NCBI GenBank assembly: GCA_014529385.2
Contig: CM043946.1
Coordinates: forward strand, 39,501,558 to 39,565,557
DNA length: 64,000 nt
Direction of reading: 5' to 3'
From: Adiantum capillus-veneris
Taxonomy: Eukaryota; Streptophyta; Polypodiopsida; Polypodiales; Pteridaceae
In this document: in pieces, positions 20,645 through 34,900 of the stretch
How positions within the stretch are numbered: position 1 is the stretch's first letter
Layout: every line of letters starts with the position of its first letter
Notes under the pieces: generated by a model
What the model was told of the DNA's origin: nothing
Seen by the model: the letters and a program-made list of their open reading frames with translations, nothing else
Databases searched by the model: none
Translations under genes and position numbers: made by a program

Positions 20645-22922
20645 CTGATTAGATAAGGGTATAAACTTTAGACTTTCCAACCGCCAAACGCTCAAGACTG
20701 CAACTATGTAAAGAACGCACATACCTGTTCAGCTGATTTGATCAACACTGTGCCTTTGGTTTCTGTGGCAGATGTGTCCACACCAGCTCCAAAAACAGCA
20801 ATCTTTTTACCAAGAACCCAAAGATGAGAGCTATAAAAAGGTTTCAGACTAAAGTAAGGTCCAATTATTGGGAAACAAGTTTTACCTTAGCTTTCTTGAC
20901 ATGTTTGATTGTCCCTACTGCATCACTTTTTAAAACCATCCCCTGAACTACGCAGCAGTCATTAATTCCTCCTCCAAGTATTTTGGTAACTCTGACATTG
21001 TCGATATTGAAGTTTACCGGATTACTGGGACACACTTGTATGCACGCCTGAAATGCAGTAGAGAAGTTCTGAGATCATCACACCAAGTTTAGAAAACCTA
21101 CAAGGATCGTTAGGATGCCCATATAATCATAGTTACTTCATTTGCAGTCACACTTCAGGTTTATCAACCAGTGCACAGCAGTATTGACAATCATAATAAA
21201 ACTTCCATTTAGTTCTTTGTATGACATAAACGACGTACGATGCACAAGCCACAGTATCATTGGATACCTCATATACATATACCTAGATGAATCCAGAAAG
21301 ACACCCTTTTAACGGAAGTGCAAATTATTGACTCACAGAAGTCATGATGAGTCAACATGATAACCATCTCCATAACTACATACTGCCAAATTCCCATTAA
21401 TGTCCCCAGCACACAATCATAAGGTCTCAAGATATACAATCTCTGCCAGATAACCATCTCCATAACTACATACTGCCAAATTCCCATTAATGTCCCCAGC
21501 ACACAATCATAAGGTCTCAAGATATACAATCTCTACCAGAGCAGCAAAAGGATCGTGTTCCCCGCTGGCGCAGTAGACGCACAACCTTTTTTTGCCACAT
21601 CGCCTTACAAAACCCCACAATTTCTCACTGCAACATTTCTCCCTGAACTTCCAAGTGAAAGTTGAAGTTAAAACCCTTCCCATGTTAAGAGTAAGCTAAA
21701 CACTTCAAAAAGTCCACCTGACTCAAAACTTCCATTAATGAAACATTTCTAATGCTTTAAGCATTAATTTGCAAAAGAGTGTTGCCAAATAATTAAATCT
21801 TGTTTGTGCGCATACTTTTCTAATGCATACCAGGCCCAATATATCAAAAATTTCTCCATACAGAAATTTAAAAAAGACAAAGTTGCAAGTACACAGCTTA
21901 CATCTGCAATTAGTGGACACAAAACACCTTCCTGACCCCACTGCTTGCTACCAACCGCAGAGACTATCCTTTTAACTACCTGCTCCTTGTTTCTGACATC
22001 CATTTTATCAGAACCTGGCTCTACAATCTTTTCAAGAAGCTCAATGACCTGGTCAGCGCTCAGTGTTAGCCATGATAAATATAATCTGACACGTGAAATT
22101 TGCAGCTGGAACTTAGATAATAACTCACTTTAGTAAGGGCTTTTGAGTAGCCTCTGATTATTTCACTTGGGTGCAGCCCAAGCCTTATAAGCTCCTCTGC
22201 TCCTTGTAAAAGTTCTCCAGCAAAAGAGATGACCAGATTTGCACCATCTCCAATCTCTTCTTGTTGTGCCTTTCCAGCAAGAACCAAAAGTTTTGCAGCA
22301 GGATGCTGCACCTCCAGCTCGTTCACAATTGTGGCCGCATCATTTGTCACAAACAGTTTGTCGAGGTGGTTGATTACCATTTTATTCATTCCTGCCAATT
22401 GCAGCCCAATATTGGTGTACTTTTTTAAGCTATACCTATATTCAATACTAACAAAGAGATTCTTGTATTCATTGCTAGAATAAAGCAAACCTAAGACAAA
22501 AATGAAGTTCACACACAACCCAAAACTGTCAAAAGGCAAAAGCCAAAGCATGACTTAAATGCACCGCACTCAAAGATTTAAGACCCAAAAATCATAGGAT
22601 GGATAGACCACAAATACATGTTTTGACCAATCACATTGTAAGGACATGGCTATTCGGAAGCAAACCCTTTGTTCCACGTGTATCCTCTCTAGATTGTCCA
22701 GCACGTTATATGAGGGCAATGTATCAAGCCATGAGTATATGAGCACCGTATCAAGCTATGAGTTAATCAAACCATGTTTATTGTCATTATCTTGGGCGAG
22801 TCTCAATTGTGTTTTGAGTCTCTAATTATGTCACAAACGGGAGCGCATAACAATATAAAATATACTCGGATAAATAGAATTTATCACTTAATACTGAAGC
22901 CAAAGGATATAGAGAGAAATAA

Positions 22923-22965
<43 letters not shown>

Positions 22966-25900
22966 GACACAGTACTGGGGACCAGAAGATGGGCTGGTCC
23001 CCCCCCTTAAAGAGTATTCTTTATTAGGGAGAATCTTTTTACAAGCACAAGAACCGGAGAAAACCCCTCCGTTCTAAATCTCTGACTCGATGGTCGTTCC
23101 TTCCCGTAAGGGAAATCCGAGAGACAAGCTCTCAATCCTTTTTTCGTCTGTACTCGGAGGTGAGACTCCGCAGACAATTTCCGAATTCCGTTTCAGGAAT
23201 TCCCAAGCATAGGCCGAAGCCTTCTCGCTTCTCCTTCGCGATGAAGTACCTGCAAACACACACACAAACACACGACAACAATTCGTATGGCGAATCCACA
23301 ATAGGTACCTGTCGCTCTTGCACGAGAAAAGCGACTTCCGTGCTTCGTAGTCTCGCAATCTCTCACATCTTCTGGCGGCAGACTCTTCTCTTGTTGGCGC
23401 TGGCAACCTCCCTTCGGTGAGGGCATGTGGTGCTTTTATAGCTCCTTCACCACGGCACGAATAGCTGCTCGCGGAGAGATCGCGGCCGGGGGGTTTTTTT
23501 TTTCGTTTTTTTTTTTCCGTTCTACCCGAAATAGGGAGAGATAATTCGCTAGCTGGTTTTGTTGCTTTATTTTCTAAGTGGCTGCCCACTTATTAAGTGG
23601 ACGGCCGGCATATTTTTAAAATTGGTCTGAACCTGCCCAAAACTCAATAAAACCTTATAAGTTAAAAACAATGCTTTCACAGCACTTCCCAGGCGTCCCT
23701 GGATGCAACCACATGCACGAATGCAATGCAAACATAGATTCCTCGCGGGAAAGCGTCTACTCTTCCCGAAAAACTCGTTAAAATACTCCGCTTTTTAAGA
23801 AAAGCTTCTCAAAACCCATCTTTATTCTTGTGCTTGCGTCTTTACGCGTATTCCTCTTTTCCAATTCGGATTTCCTCTCGACTATGGATATCCCCTTTCC
23901 GATGCACCCGTCACCCACCTTGTGACGCATCACGAATACCCATCACCTAGTCCTTTCCTACCGAACTTACGGTACAATCCCCTTCACGATGCTCTATGTC
24001 ACCCATCCTATGACGCATCAGAGATGTCCGTTCCCGGATGGTCAGATACTTCTTTCCGATGCTCCCTGTCACCCATCCGATGTGACGCATCAGAAGTACC
24101 CGTTCCTGGTGGCCTTACAGATATTCCCGTTCACAGTGCTCCCGTCATTACTTTGAATAACGCACTAGGAATACTCTGTACTCGGATGTCTCCAGTGAGA
24201 AAAACCCTCACACTTAAAATTCCAACAATTCATTTAGAATTAGTTTCTTGGTGTTCCAAGCGAGAAAACCCTCTCACTTATAAATCCAATAATTCATTTA
24301 GAATTATTTTTCTGTCAAATAAAGCCAATTTAGCAACATCCCTCTCACTTATAAAGAGTTGTCCTCAATTGTAGAGGTCCAACTGAACTGCAGGGGAGAA
24401 ACCCAAAAATTACAAATCTTGCTCAATGGTGAGTTGAGCTAGTCCTTTCTCAAAAGAAAACTTAAAAATTAAATTAAACAAAAATTCAAAAATTCAATAA
24501 TCAATACTTAGCTTACCGGTTCATGTCCTTCCTCTAGTACCTTGAGGATATCCTTCACCAATCCTCAAACTTACGAGCCGTGGAAGAACTCGTCATTCGC
24601 GTCTTTCCAACAGATCGAACGTTTCCTCATTCGAGAGTCTGTTAACTCAATTCCACCTTCTCAATCCGAGAAGAATAATCCTCCTAGAAATCAATCTAGG
24701 TATCTGTCCTTGCGCATAATCCTGCGATGTTAGTTTAGAGGGTATTAAACCTCTTGTGTCCTCCCACATAGGGAATGCTCAAGTCATAGAGCATTAAGCT
24801 TGATGTCTTTCTTGCACAAACAAAGTTTGCGATCACCTTAAAGAAGGTTCTTGTTTCAGATTCTTTGTGCACGGCGGCACTTCCTTCCAATCTTTTCCTC
24901 CTGCAAGTTATTACCACCAGCAGTGTTTTCCCGACGCCCATTAGAGTCTCTTTCTTACAGAATCATTAAAAAAATGATTCATCTTGCAAGCATCAATGAC
25001 GCATTGCAAAATCTCAGGCAGATAGGATTCTAGCCATAGCATTTTCTGAACGTAGGTTCAAACCTAGTTCACAATAGAGCGAACCCTCTTTGATTCTCAT
25101 GGATGTTCTCCATATGTAATTCTTACCATTTTGAAACGGTTGGCGAATTATATTCTTACGAACGGAATAGTTCGAATTTATTCCAACAGCGTGTAAATGC
25201 TACTTGACCTACTCATGGAGAAACATATACCGCAACCAAAAGTTGCTCTGTAATGGTAAAAGCACATAGCGTACTCAATGATCAACGACCATCAGAAAAC
25301 CTCTTCTCCGTAGAGAAACTCAAATTCCTTCTACCAAACACATCTCAAATAGAGATTCTCGTGTCGGAGTATCCTTGCGCACAAAAAGGCGCTCAAGAGA
25401 GTATAACAAACTCTCGTCCAATTCCTTGGCATAGGTGTGTTATCCATGTACCCAAAGATCCTTAGAGCGAAGACGCTCAACTTGATGATCACTTGGCTCG
25501 ATCTTAGAGCAAAACCCGCTCATCAAATAAACTAGGATTTCAATCCTTGGATTCCGCGAGCACAGGCCATAGTCGTCACTTGTTCCTTCCCTCACTTGTG
25601 CGAAAAGCACTACCATGTCTTCCCTTACCGGGTAGGGGATGTGGGCTTAAAGAGTATTCAAGCTTAATGAAAGCTTTTCTTTGCTTGATAGCTCAGAATG
25701 GTTCCTTCATAATTTCCTACCCGCAATAACAGATAATTTGTTGGAGAACTACCAGATACCAAATCAATAGTTGACCTTCCGGCTAGTTAAGCAAACCAAT
25801 TCATTTCAGAAAACAATGTTTCAATTTGATCCTGCTCTCATAAACACTCAAGAGTGAGTAGTCCCAGTTAGACGTAACCATACCTCGTGCAAAAGAGCAA

Positions 25901-28900
25901 ATAAGCACGATGCACTTTATGATTTCCGCAAAGATGTAACTTTGATCGAAAACCTGCCCTCTCACTTAAAGTTCGAGGGTCTTTTATTCTAGAACTCAGG
26001 AGTTAGATTGAATTCCCTTACTCCAAACTTTCTATGTTCAATGGTTCCCGTCCCACTACGGGGATTGGATTCTATGTACCCTAAGGTGTACACTTTCAGC
26101 TTTTATTGTTGACTCCACCATCTGCTGTAAAATATTTTGCAGATGCGTCTACAAAATTCGGGCAAAAGTCCTTCGTTAATTTCTTCATCTTTCCTCCCTC
26201 AAAGAGGGTCGAGAGTGAAGCTACCTTGGCAAGAGTGAACCACTACTTGCTTTGACTCACTCATGTTCCTGTCGGGCAAACCGATCCCAATCTTCTTGGA
26301 TGCCTTCCTCAAAGCGTAGAGGAAAAAAATTTGTCGGAAAATTCAGCCTTGAATTGAATCCAAGTCTTGTTGTAAGTTCCTTGCAGAGCCTTGGTATACC
26401 ACCAAGTACTTGCAATCCCCTTGAGGTGTTTCGTCACATGCCTCACCTTCGACGCCTCTCAAAAATTGTCGTTTGCAAAGGCAACTTCATACTATCGAAT
26501 GAAAGCGGTAGCTTTCGGGACATCTTCCCATCCGTCAAAAGTATCAAACTTGACCGGAGTGTTCTGAGGTCTAAAGACCTTCTTCATATCCTTCCCGGAA
26601 TGACGGGATTTCTTGGCTATGGTTCTGGATTGATGTTCATGGATATCTTTTGGGTTCTTAAGTATCTTGAGCATTCCGCCCCTTGGATTCTCTAGGTTCT
26701 TGAGCATCATGCTCTTGTTGCCTTCTCAGAGAATCCCAAGTCTTGTGTCGACTTCTTGAAGAGAGAAAAAAATTCCAACTCTGCGAGCTTTTTCCTACAG
26801 GACTTAGGTTTCCGCCTGCTTACTTCTCTCTTGGCTTGTCATGGCTTCTTCCCGTATCTTCCCAGAGTCGTCCTCCTTTACAGAGAAAGAGAGGAGACCA
26901 TGCTCTGATACCACTGTCACAAACGGGAGCGCATAACAATGTAAAATATACTCGGATAAATAGAATTTATCACTTAATACTGAAGCCAAAGAACATAGAG
27001 AGAAATAAATAGAGAGAGAGAGAGAGAGAGATCGACATAGTACTGGACCAGAAGATGGGTTGGTCCCCCCCCTTAAAGAGTATTCTTTATTAGGGAGAAT
27101 CTTTTTACAAGCACAAGAACCGGAGAAAACCCCTCCGTTCTAAATCTCTGACTCGATGGTCGTTCCTTCCTGTAAGGGAAATCCGAGAGACAAGCTCTCA
27201 ATCCTTTTTCCCTCTGTACTCGAAGGTGAGACTCCGCAGACAATTTCCGAATTCTGTTTCCGGAATTGAAACGGAATTCCCAAGCATAGGCCGAAGCCTT
27301 CTCGCTTCTCCTTCGCGATGAAGTACCTGAAAACACACACACAAACACACGACAACAATTCGTATGGCGAATCCACAATAGGTACCTGTCGCTCTTGCGC
27401 GAGAAAAGCGACTTCCGTGCTTCGTAGTCTCGCAATCTCTCACATCTTCTGGCGGCAAAGTCTTCTCTTGCTGGCGCTAGCAACCTCCCTTCAGTGAGGG
27501 CATGTGGTGCTTTTATAGCTCCTTCACCACGGCACGAATAGCTGCTCGCGGAGAGATCGCGGCCGAGGGGTTTTTTTTTCGTTTTTTTTTTTCCGTTCTA
27601 CCCGAAAGAGGGAGAGATAATTCGCTGGCTGGTTTTGTTGCTTTATTTTCTAAGTGGCTGCCCACTTATTAAGTGGACGGCCGGCATATTTTTAAAATTG
27701 GTTTGAACTTGTCCAAAAACTCAATAAAACCTTATAAGTTAAAAACAATGCTTTCACAGCACTTCCCAGGCGTCCCTGGATGCAACCACATGCACGAATG
27801 CAATGCAAACATAGATTCCTCGCGGGAAAGCGTCTGCTCTTCCCGAAAAACTCGTTAAAATACTCCGCTTTTTAAGAAAAGCTTCTCAGAACCCATCTTT
27901 ATTCTTGTGCTTGCGTCTTTACGCGTATTCCTCTTTTCCAATTCGGATTTCCTCTCGACTATGGATATCCCCTTTCCGATGCACCCGTCACCCACCTTGT
28001 GACGCATCACGAATACCCATCACCTAGTCCTTTCCTACCGAACTTACGGTACAATCCCCTTCACGATGCTCTATGTCACCCATCCTATGACGCATCAGAG
28101 ATGTCCGTTCCCGGATGGTTAGATACTTCTTTCCGATGCTCCCTGTCACCCATCCGATGTGACGCATCAAAAGTATCCGTTCGTGGTGGCCTTACAGATA
28201 TTCCCGTTCATAGTGCTCCCGTCATTACTTTGAATGACGCACTAGGAATACTCTGTACTCGGATGTCTCCAGTGAGAAAAACCCTCACACTTAAAATTCC
28301 AATAATTCATTTAGAATTAGTTTCTTGGTGTTCCAAGCGAGAAAACCCTCTCACTTATAAATCCAATAATTCATTTAGAATTATTTTTCCATCAGATAAA
28401 GCCAATTTAGCAACAGATTAACTGTGAATAAATAATGTCATCAGCAATATGAATGCAACCTTAATGTATCCACCCTAAATCCACAACACCTCATGAATGT
28501 GGGTGTTTCAACCCCGTAAGACCATTCCAAACAAGGCTGCCCAAGCACCATTTCAACATAGTCTTAGAATCATCCTCACCTCTACAAATGATAACTTTGC
28601 TCATCGCTTGGACAATGTTAACACAAGAAGTGATAATGTTAACACAACCTTTGAAGCTTGGCAACAGATGGAGAGGCTTTTAGGGCCAAAGCCAAGAATT
28701 CTAAAGATTTCTTTGAAAATGTCTATTTTTTGTTTGATGTTCCAAGAAGGAGAAGATGTATCGAGCCTTGTCAATAGGCTGCACTCAATTAAATTATCTA
28801 TAGTGCATAGTTGAAGAAGATGAAAAGATTGTTGTGTTGCTTGAGTCCAAAAAGTTAAGGTGCAGCGGAATGAATGTTTGCGCTTTGCTCAAGATGAGTG

Positions 28901-31900
28901 CTCCGAACTGTGCTCAAGGTTCCTTTTGTTCTTTATGGAAGGTAGAGCCTTCCGTTCTTAATGAGAGAATGCTATGATCACGAACAAAGTGAGCGGATAT
29001 TGTGCGTGCAAGTGTATGAGACTGAAAGATAGAGAGAAGAGAGATACAACACCAGAGACGTTGTAAAACTGTCACCAGGAGGTGTATTTTTCCTGTTACC
29101 TTCCGTAAATAAGTATTAGATATATTTATTTTATTTTTACTTGTTTGTCCCAAAACCCTTGAAAAGGTGCAAGTGGACATTGCATGGCCAGTGTGAAACG
29201 GCTGCAGCCAAATGGGTTTCTCACATCGGGGATCTAGGTCGGTCAGACAGGGACTGCCCGGGCCAGTTAGCACTGAATTCTGATGAGTATGGAAGCTCGT
29301 GTGCGCCAAACTGGAATTTGGGCCACTCGTCAAGTCACTGCAACTTTATAAGTTGAAAGGGGCCAGTAAATTAACCCACATTGTACATGTTGGTCAAATG
29401 GTAGTCTTCAATGATGGTCAGGAGACCGATAGGGACGCCATGGAAGCATCTCCTAAAATTTAGGGAACTGCTATTTTTGACCGGAAAATGTGTTCGCGTC
29501 ATTAGCTCTGGAATGACAAGGTGAACATTTTATTGCTCTGCTGCCAAGTCAACTGACGCACCAGTTGAGATATTTTTAGCAGGGAAAGCCCAAACTCGGA
29601 AACTGGGCGACGTGTCAGCCTGTAAGCGATTCTGCCACTCTGGGAGGCAAAAACGAGCTGCATATCAACAAAGGGGGCGCCATTTTCAGCCTGAGGTGGA
29701 TTGTAGCAGGTACAGAAGCTATGGAATGCTTACCTTGCCCTCTATGCACAGTATGGTGACGGGAGTGATGCCCCGCACGCTACATACTGCTCTCTTTCTC
29801 CCCTACGTACAGTATGTTATGCCCCACTAGTGGGCTTCTCATTTGACCTATGTACAGTTCTGGGGGCTTATGCGCGTTTGCCAAGGCAAGAGCCTTCTGA
29901 ACACGAACCGGATTAGCTAATTGCTAATCCCCCACAGGTACGCACAGTTCCATCACGAAAGATTGCGAGTTTAGAGAGTTTTCTTGAGTGAAAACTTGTC
30001 CAATTCACAAGGGAACTGTCCCATTGCGTGCGAGAGCCCTTGGGACACGCGTAGGCGTGTTCGCTCTGCTAAAAACGATCCGAAACAGGGAATTACAGCC
30101 TGCTGTGTTTTTCTGCAGGTTTAGGGTTTCGCACCTAAACTGCAAGGGAACATCAGGGGAGCCTCGTGAGAGCCTTGGGATGCGTGTACAAGCTTTTGGG
30201 CTCCCGACAGTGAAAAACAGAGAATTACAGCCCGCTGAATTTCTGTGGCAGCTCACCAGAAAGCTTCCAAATATCGAGGGAATCCGTCCTAGACAGGTGT
30301 TTTTGACCTACAGGGGTTTTTGCGCCGTTATGCTGTCGAAATCCGGTCGAAAACCTGCGTTTTCAGCCCTCGCCAGGTTTGGACAGCTTTGTGAAAGCTT
30401 GTGCTAAGCGGTCGGATCGTCTACCTTAATTTGAATAAAGAAATACCGAAAGGGGCGCCAGTCTTTGGGGACTACAGGGTGTCGGTCTCGTGTGCGCAGT
30501 GACATTCTAGTCGCTCGACGCAACTGTGTTCTCTTCCCTTCTCAGTGCTCTGTGTAAAGTTAACAGGTAATTGAAATAGTACCGCCCTCTACGTTGTACG
30601 GGCCGGTTATAAAAACCCTCCTCCGAAGGCCCCACTCTCGTCGGCGAGAGTGGTCTACCATTGATTGCACAAAGTGGTACAATGATGATGCATGGAAACT
30701 GATGCAACTTGGGACTATGTCGGTGACGACGACGCGGACGGCGACAATGACCTAAGGGCTGGAATCTGCAACCTTCGAACTGCTGTCCACAAAACGCTAT
30801 CTGCTGAATTTCGGGGCTGACTCGAACTGCTGAAAAATGCTCATTTGGCTGCGTTTTTGGGAGGCTGAAAATGGTGTGTATCTGCAGATGTTTATGGCTG
30901 TTGTACTTGATGCTGAAAACGCTGGTATCTCTGCTGCAAATGAAGGCTGAAAACGCTAGTTAAATGCAAACCAAAAACGCTAGAGATGCTGGTCTTAAAA
31001 AACGCTAGATGGCTGGCTGAATCTGCTGGCGATGAAGGCTGATGCAAAAACGCCAATGCTGATGCAAAACGCTTGGATGGCTTGGGTCTACTGCTGGCGA
31101 TCCTGGTTGGAAACGCTCGGCTTGATGGGGTGCTTAAGGGGTTCTTGCTGAGAGAGGGGAGTACCTGCTACCAAAGGCCTGTTGTGCTCCTTGCTCATCT
31201 GCCAAAGAGTGCTAGCTTTGGTTTGCTTATATATTTTCTTACCCAAATTGCCCTACCTACTTTTGTTGGAAAGTCACTTAAATTAATAAGTGAAAAATGT
31301 CAAAAATAGGGAAAATAGGCTAAAATCACTGGAAAATTCCCCTGACTGATTCGGATGGATTCTGATGGGAATGCTTATGATCATGTTGTGTGCAACCAGA
31401 GGATATGCATCTATGCTAAGTGACTGGGCATGCACGGTCTACGAATAGACTCACAAAAGGTGTCAGATCACTTCTAATCTAGACTGATTGGACTCATTGA
31501 ACCCTGTTATGGTGTAGCTTGGCCACGAACACATAGGGTTGGATGTGTCACGTGACATCCCCTCCTTTTCAAAGTGAGGTACTGATACCGAACTGAATGG
31601 CGTCGAGGGAGATCGCCAATAGCATCCGGAATCCCGGAAGGGACTCTTCGCTGACACACTCTGATGTGTGGGTCGTGCGATACTTGAACTTCATAAAGGT
31701 CTACAACGCTTGCTTCTTTGGGCCGCGCCGAAAGCGACTTATGTGGCTCCTTCGATGCTTCAACTTCGTCTAGAGTCATGCTTCTTTCTTCTTCAAGAAT
31801 CTCCATGGCTGAAAATTCCTGAACCCATTTTCAACACAACCATGAACATACCTATTCCATGTAAAGTGAGTGGAAAAAATCTTGTCTTTCTCAAAGACTA

Positions 31901-34900
31901 TGCATGCCATGTAGATGAACATAGGGACGGAGTGCCAAACCGTTCATCAAACACATGCAAACAATGAGATCGAATCTTTCTTTTCTGATCTAAAGCGATC
32001 AACTGTGGCAATTCACAATGGAAATGCCCATGCTTGGTGCTCATACTTTCATGTGCTCGTTCTACGAATGTGTCATGCCAAGGAAGAGACATGGAATGTA
32101 GCTTCCTTGAATGCATACTTTTTAGCTTTTATGAACGATCCGCATACATTCGTGCTCATCCATGAGTGAAACGTGCTCAACGTACAATATGTCATGCCTA
32201 GAAAAAGGGATCACATAAAGACGCTGACTAAAATACAGGAAACGATCACGAATGAAACACTCGAACAATGCGTGCGTATCAATCATGCGAACACATAATA
32301 CTTCCTATGAGGGTTCTTTGGACCTAGGCTCGAGAGCCAAGATCGATCCTTCGTGATTGATCGGATCTGCAACGAGGTTAGCTTCGCTAGAAAAAGCATC
32401 AACTAACACATCATCCTTGTGAACAATCACATCATCTTCATGCAACTCATCATGCGTGTGAGAAATCACATCTTGATCATGCAAATCATCATTATCATTC
32501 AAATCATCATGCTTCTCATAATCATGCAAATCCTGTGTGTCATGCTTTGGAGAAGAAGAGACTAAGAGAGTCCCCTTTTCCTAATTCTCTTGCATCTGTG
32601 TCTGAATTTGAGAAAAGAGTCGCAACATCTCTTGCATTCTTGCTTTGGTCTCGCGATCAAATTTGTTGGAATTAGGGTTGCAGAGAAACACACACAGCTT
32701 GGAGAAGACGAAGGAAGCTCAAGGCACACAATAGAGAGTGTGTTACTTAGTGTGCAATGGAAAGATAGATAGCCCTAGAGTGATGGGCGTATATACAATG
32801 CACGGGGGAAAAAACCTCCTAAAGAGGGAAAAAATGCCCCGGCGGTCCTAGTGTGTTCACACACATCACTACCACATGTATATGGTAACAAATGTTGGAA
32901 TTAGGGTTGCAGAGAAAAACACACAGCTTGGAGAAGACGAAGGAAGCTCAAGACACACAATAGAGAGTGTGTTACTTAGTGTGCAATGGAAAGATAGATA
33001 GCCCTAGAGTGATGGGCGTATATACAATGCACGAGGGAAAAAACCTCCTAAAGAGGGAAAAAATGCCCCGGCGGTCCTAGTGTGTTCACACACATCACTA
33101 CCACATGTATATGGTAACAAATCCCCCTTGGAGTGATGCGGTGAACAAGAGCTGGCACATGAGTAAAGGGAAGTGCCATGCCCTGAGGACAGGATCAATC
33201 CACAAAGGGGAGTAAGCCCAAAGCTTTGCGGAAAGCTTCAAGCTTCTCACGAGACAATGCCTTTGTGAAAAGATCTGCAAGGTTGTCCTGTGTTGGCACA
33301 TAAGCCAAGCTGATCTCTCCTGCTGAGAGCCTCTCCCTGACATAGTGGTAATGCACCTCAATGTGCTTTGTGCGAGCATGAAAAACTGGGTTCCTCGCAA
33401 CTGCCAATGCGCTCTGACTGTCAGTGTAGATAGTGTTGGCAGTGTTCTGTCCAACACCCAAATCAGCCATAAGGCGTCTGAGACATACACACTCAACCGT
33501 AGCTGTGAAGACTTCCCTGTACTCAGCCTCACAACTCGAAGTGGCCACAGTAGGTTGGTTCTTGCTCAACCATGATATACATGAACTGCCAAGCATGAAA
33601 CAAAAACCACTTGTGGACACTCGCGTGTCAAAACAACCAGCCCAATCTGAGTCCGAAAAAGCATGTAAGTCTGGCGGCAATGATCCCCCCTTGGGATAAA
33701 ACAAGCCAAGATGTAAAGTGCCACTAAGGTAGCGGAAAATCCTCTTGACAGCCTGCCAATGCTTAGACCCTGGGCTATGCATAAATCTGCTGACCTGCGA
33801 GACTGCAAACTGAATATCTAGCCTCGTGTTGCATACATAAATGAGGCAGCCAACAGCAGTTTGGTAAAGAGTGACATCAGCAGGATCGCCAGCATCATGT
33901 AGACTCAACTTCAAACCTGTTTCCATGGGAGTGGCAATAGGTTTGCAATCCTCAAGTCCAAACTTACATAGCAATGTCTCTATGTAACTTTTCTGACACA
34001 AGGCAATACCACCATCACACTGCTTAAACTGTATACCCAAGTAATGGTGCAACAGCCCCAAATCTTTCATCTTGAAAGTAGCATTCAAATCAGCTTTAAA
34101 TTCAGCAATATGTCTCTCATTTGGTCCAGTGATCAACAAATCATCAACATAGAGAACAACAATGAGAAATACATCATCCTCACGCTTTACATACAATGTG
34201 CTTTCTGTTGGACTGTTACGAAAGCCTCGTTTAACCAAATGAGTGTCAGCTTTCTCATACCAAGCACGAGGAGATTGCTTCAACCCATACAAAGCCTTCT
34301 TACATTTGCACACTTTGTCCTCTTGTCCTTTTATGACAAAACCGCGAGGCTGCGTTACATAAACTTCCTCAAATATGTCACCATTCAAGAAAGCAGTAAC
34401 AATGTCTGATTGATGTACATCCCAACCAAAATGAGCTGCCAATGCACATAGAAAACGCACAGTAGTCATACGACAAGTGGGAGCAAAAGTCTCTTCATAA
34501 TCTATGCCTTTTTGTTGTGCATAACCCTTTGCAACAAGTCGAGCCTTATGGCGATCGATCTCACCATCCGGCTTGCGTTTCAACTTGTAAACCCACTTCG
34601 TACCAATGGCCTTTTTGCCAGGAGGCAAATCACATAAAGTCCATGTGTCATTCTCTATAAGTTCATCATATTCTGATTTCATGGCAGCAATCCAATTTTC
34701 TGAATTCTGTGCTTCATCAAAAGACAGAGGCTCCTCAACATCATGTAAACTAGACACAGCCAAAGCATAACAATCTGATGCATAAGATGCATGGCGAGAG
34801 CCTGAACGAGTACGACTAGATAAAGGTGCATCCAATTTATTGTCACGCAAAGTGTGCACCAGCCATTTTGGCATACCTCTAGCCTGCTCATTTTCAGCCC

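Larger units (their letters stand above)
22829..28415 (-). mobile_element. Family-B LTR retrotransposon, gag-only (non-autonomous), complete ends
   Basis: Two long direct LTRs (22829-24338, 1,510 bp; 26915-28415, 1,501 bp) bound a 2,576-bp interior. On the minus strand the order is 5' LTR (28415-26915), primer site, gag remnant, purine-rich GTGAGAGGGA, then 3' LTR. Each LTR starts TG and ends CA on either strand. The flanks are AATTA (22824-22828) and GATTA (28416-28420), a target-site duplication with one mismatch. The interior shows gag near the primer site and no recognisable protease, RT, RNase H or integrase. It would need enzymes from another element. It lies in CCT8 intron 1 in the sense orientation. 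Confidence 0.88.

Noticed and set aside
23074-23589. 171-residue minus-strand ORF in the B LTR (and its counterpart at 27073-27483)
   Set aside because: It lies wholly inside an LTR, is frame-disrupted between the two LTR copies and has low-complexity Lys and Arg runs; no protein family is recognised.
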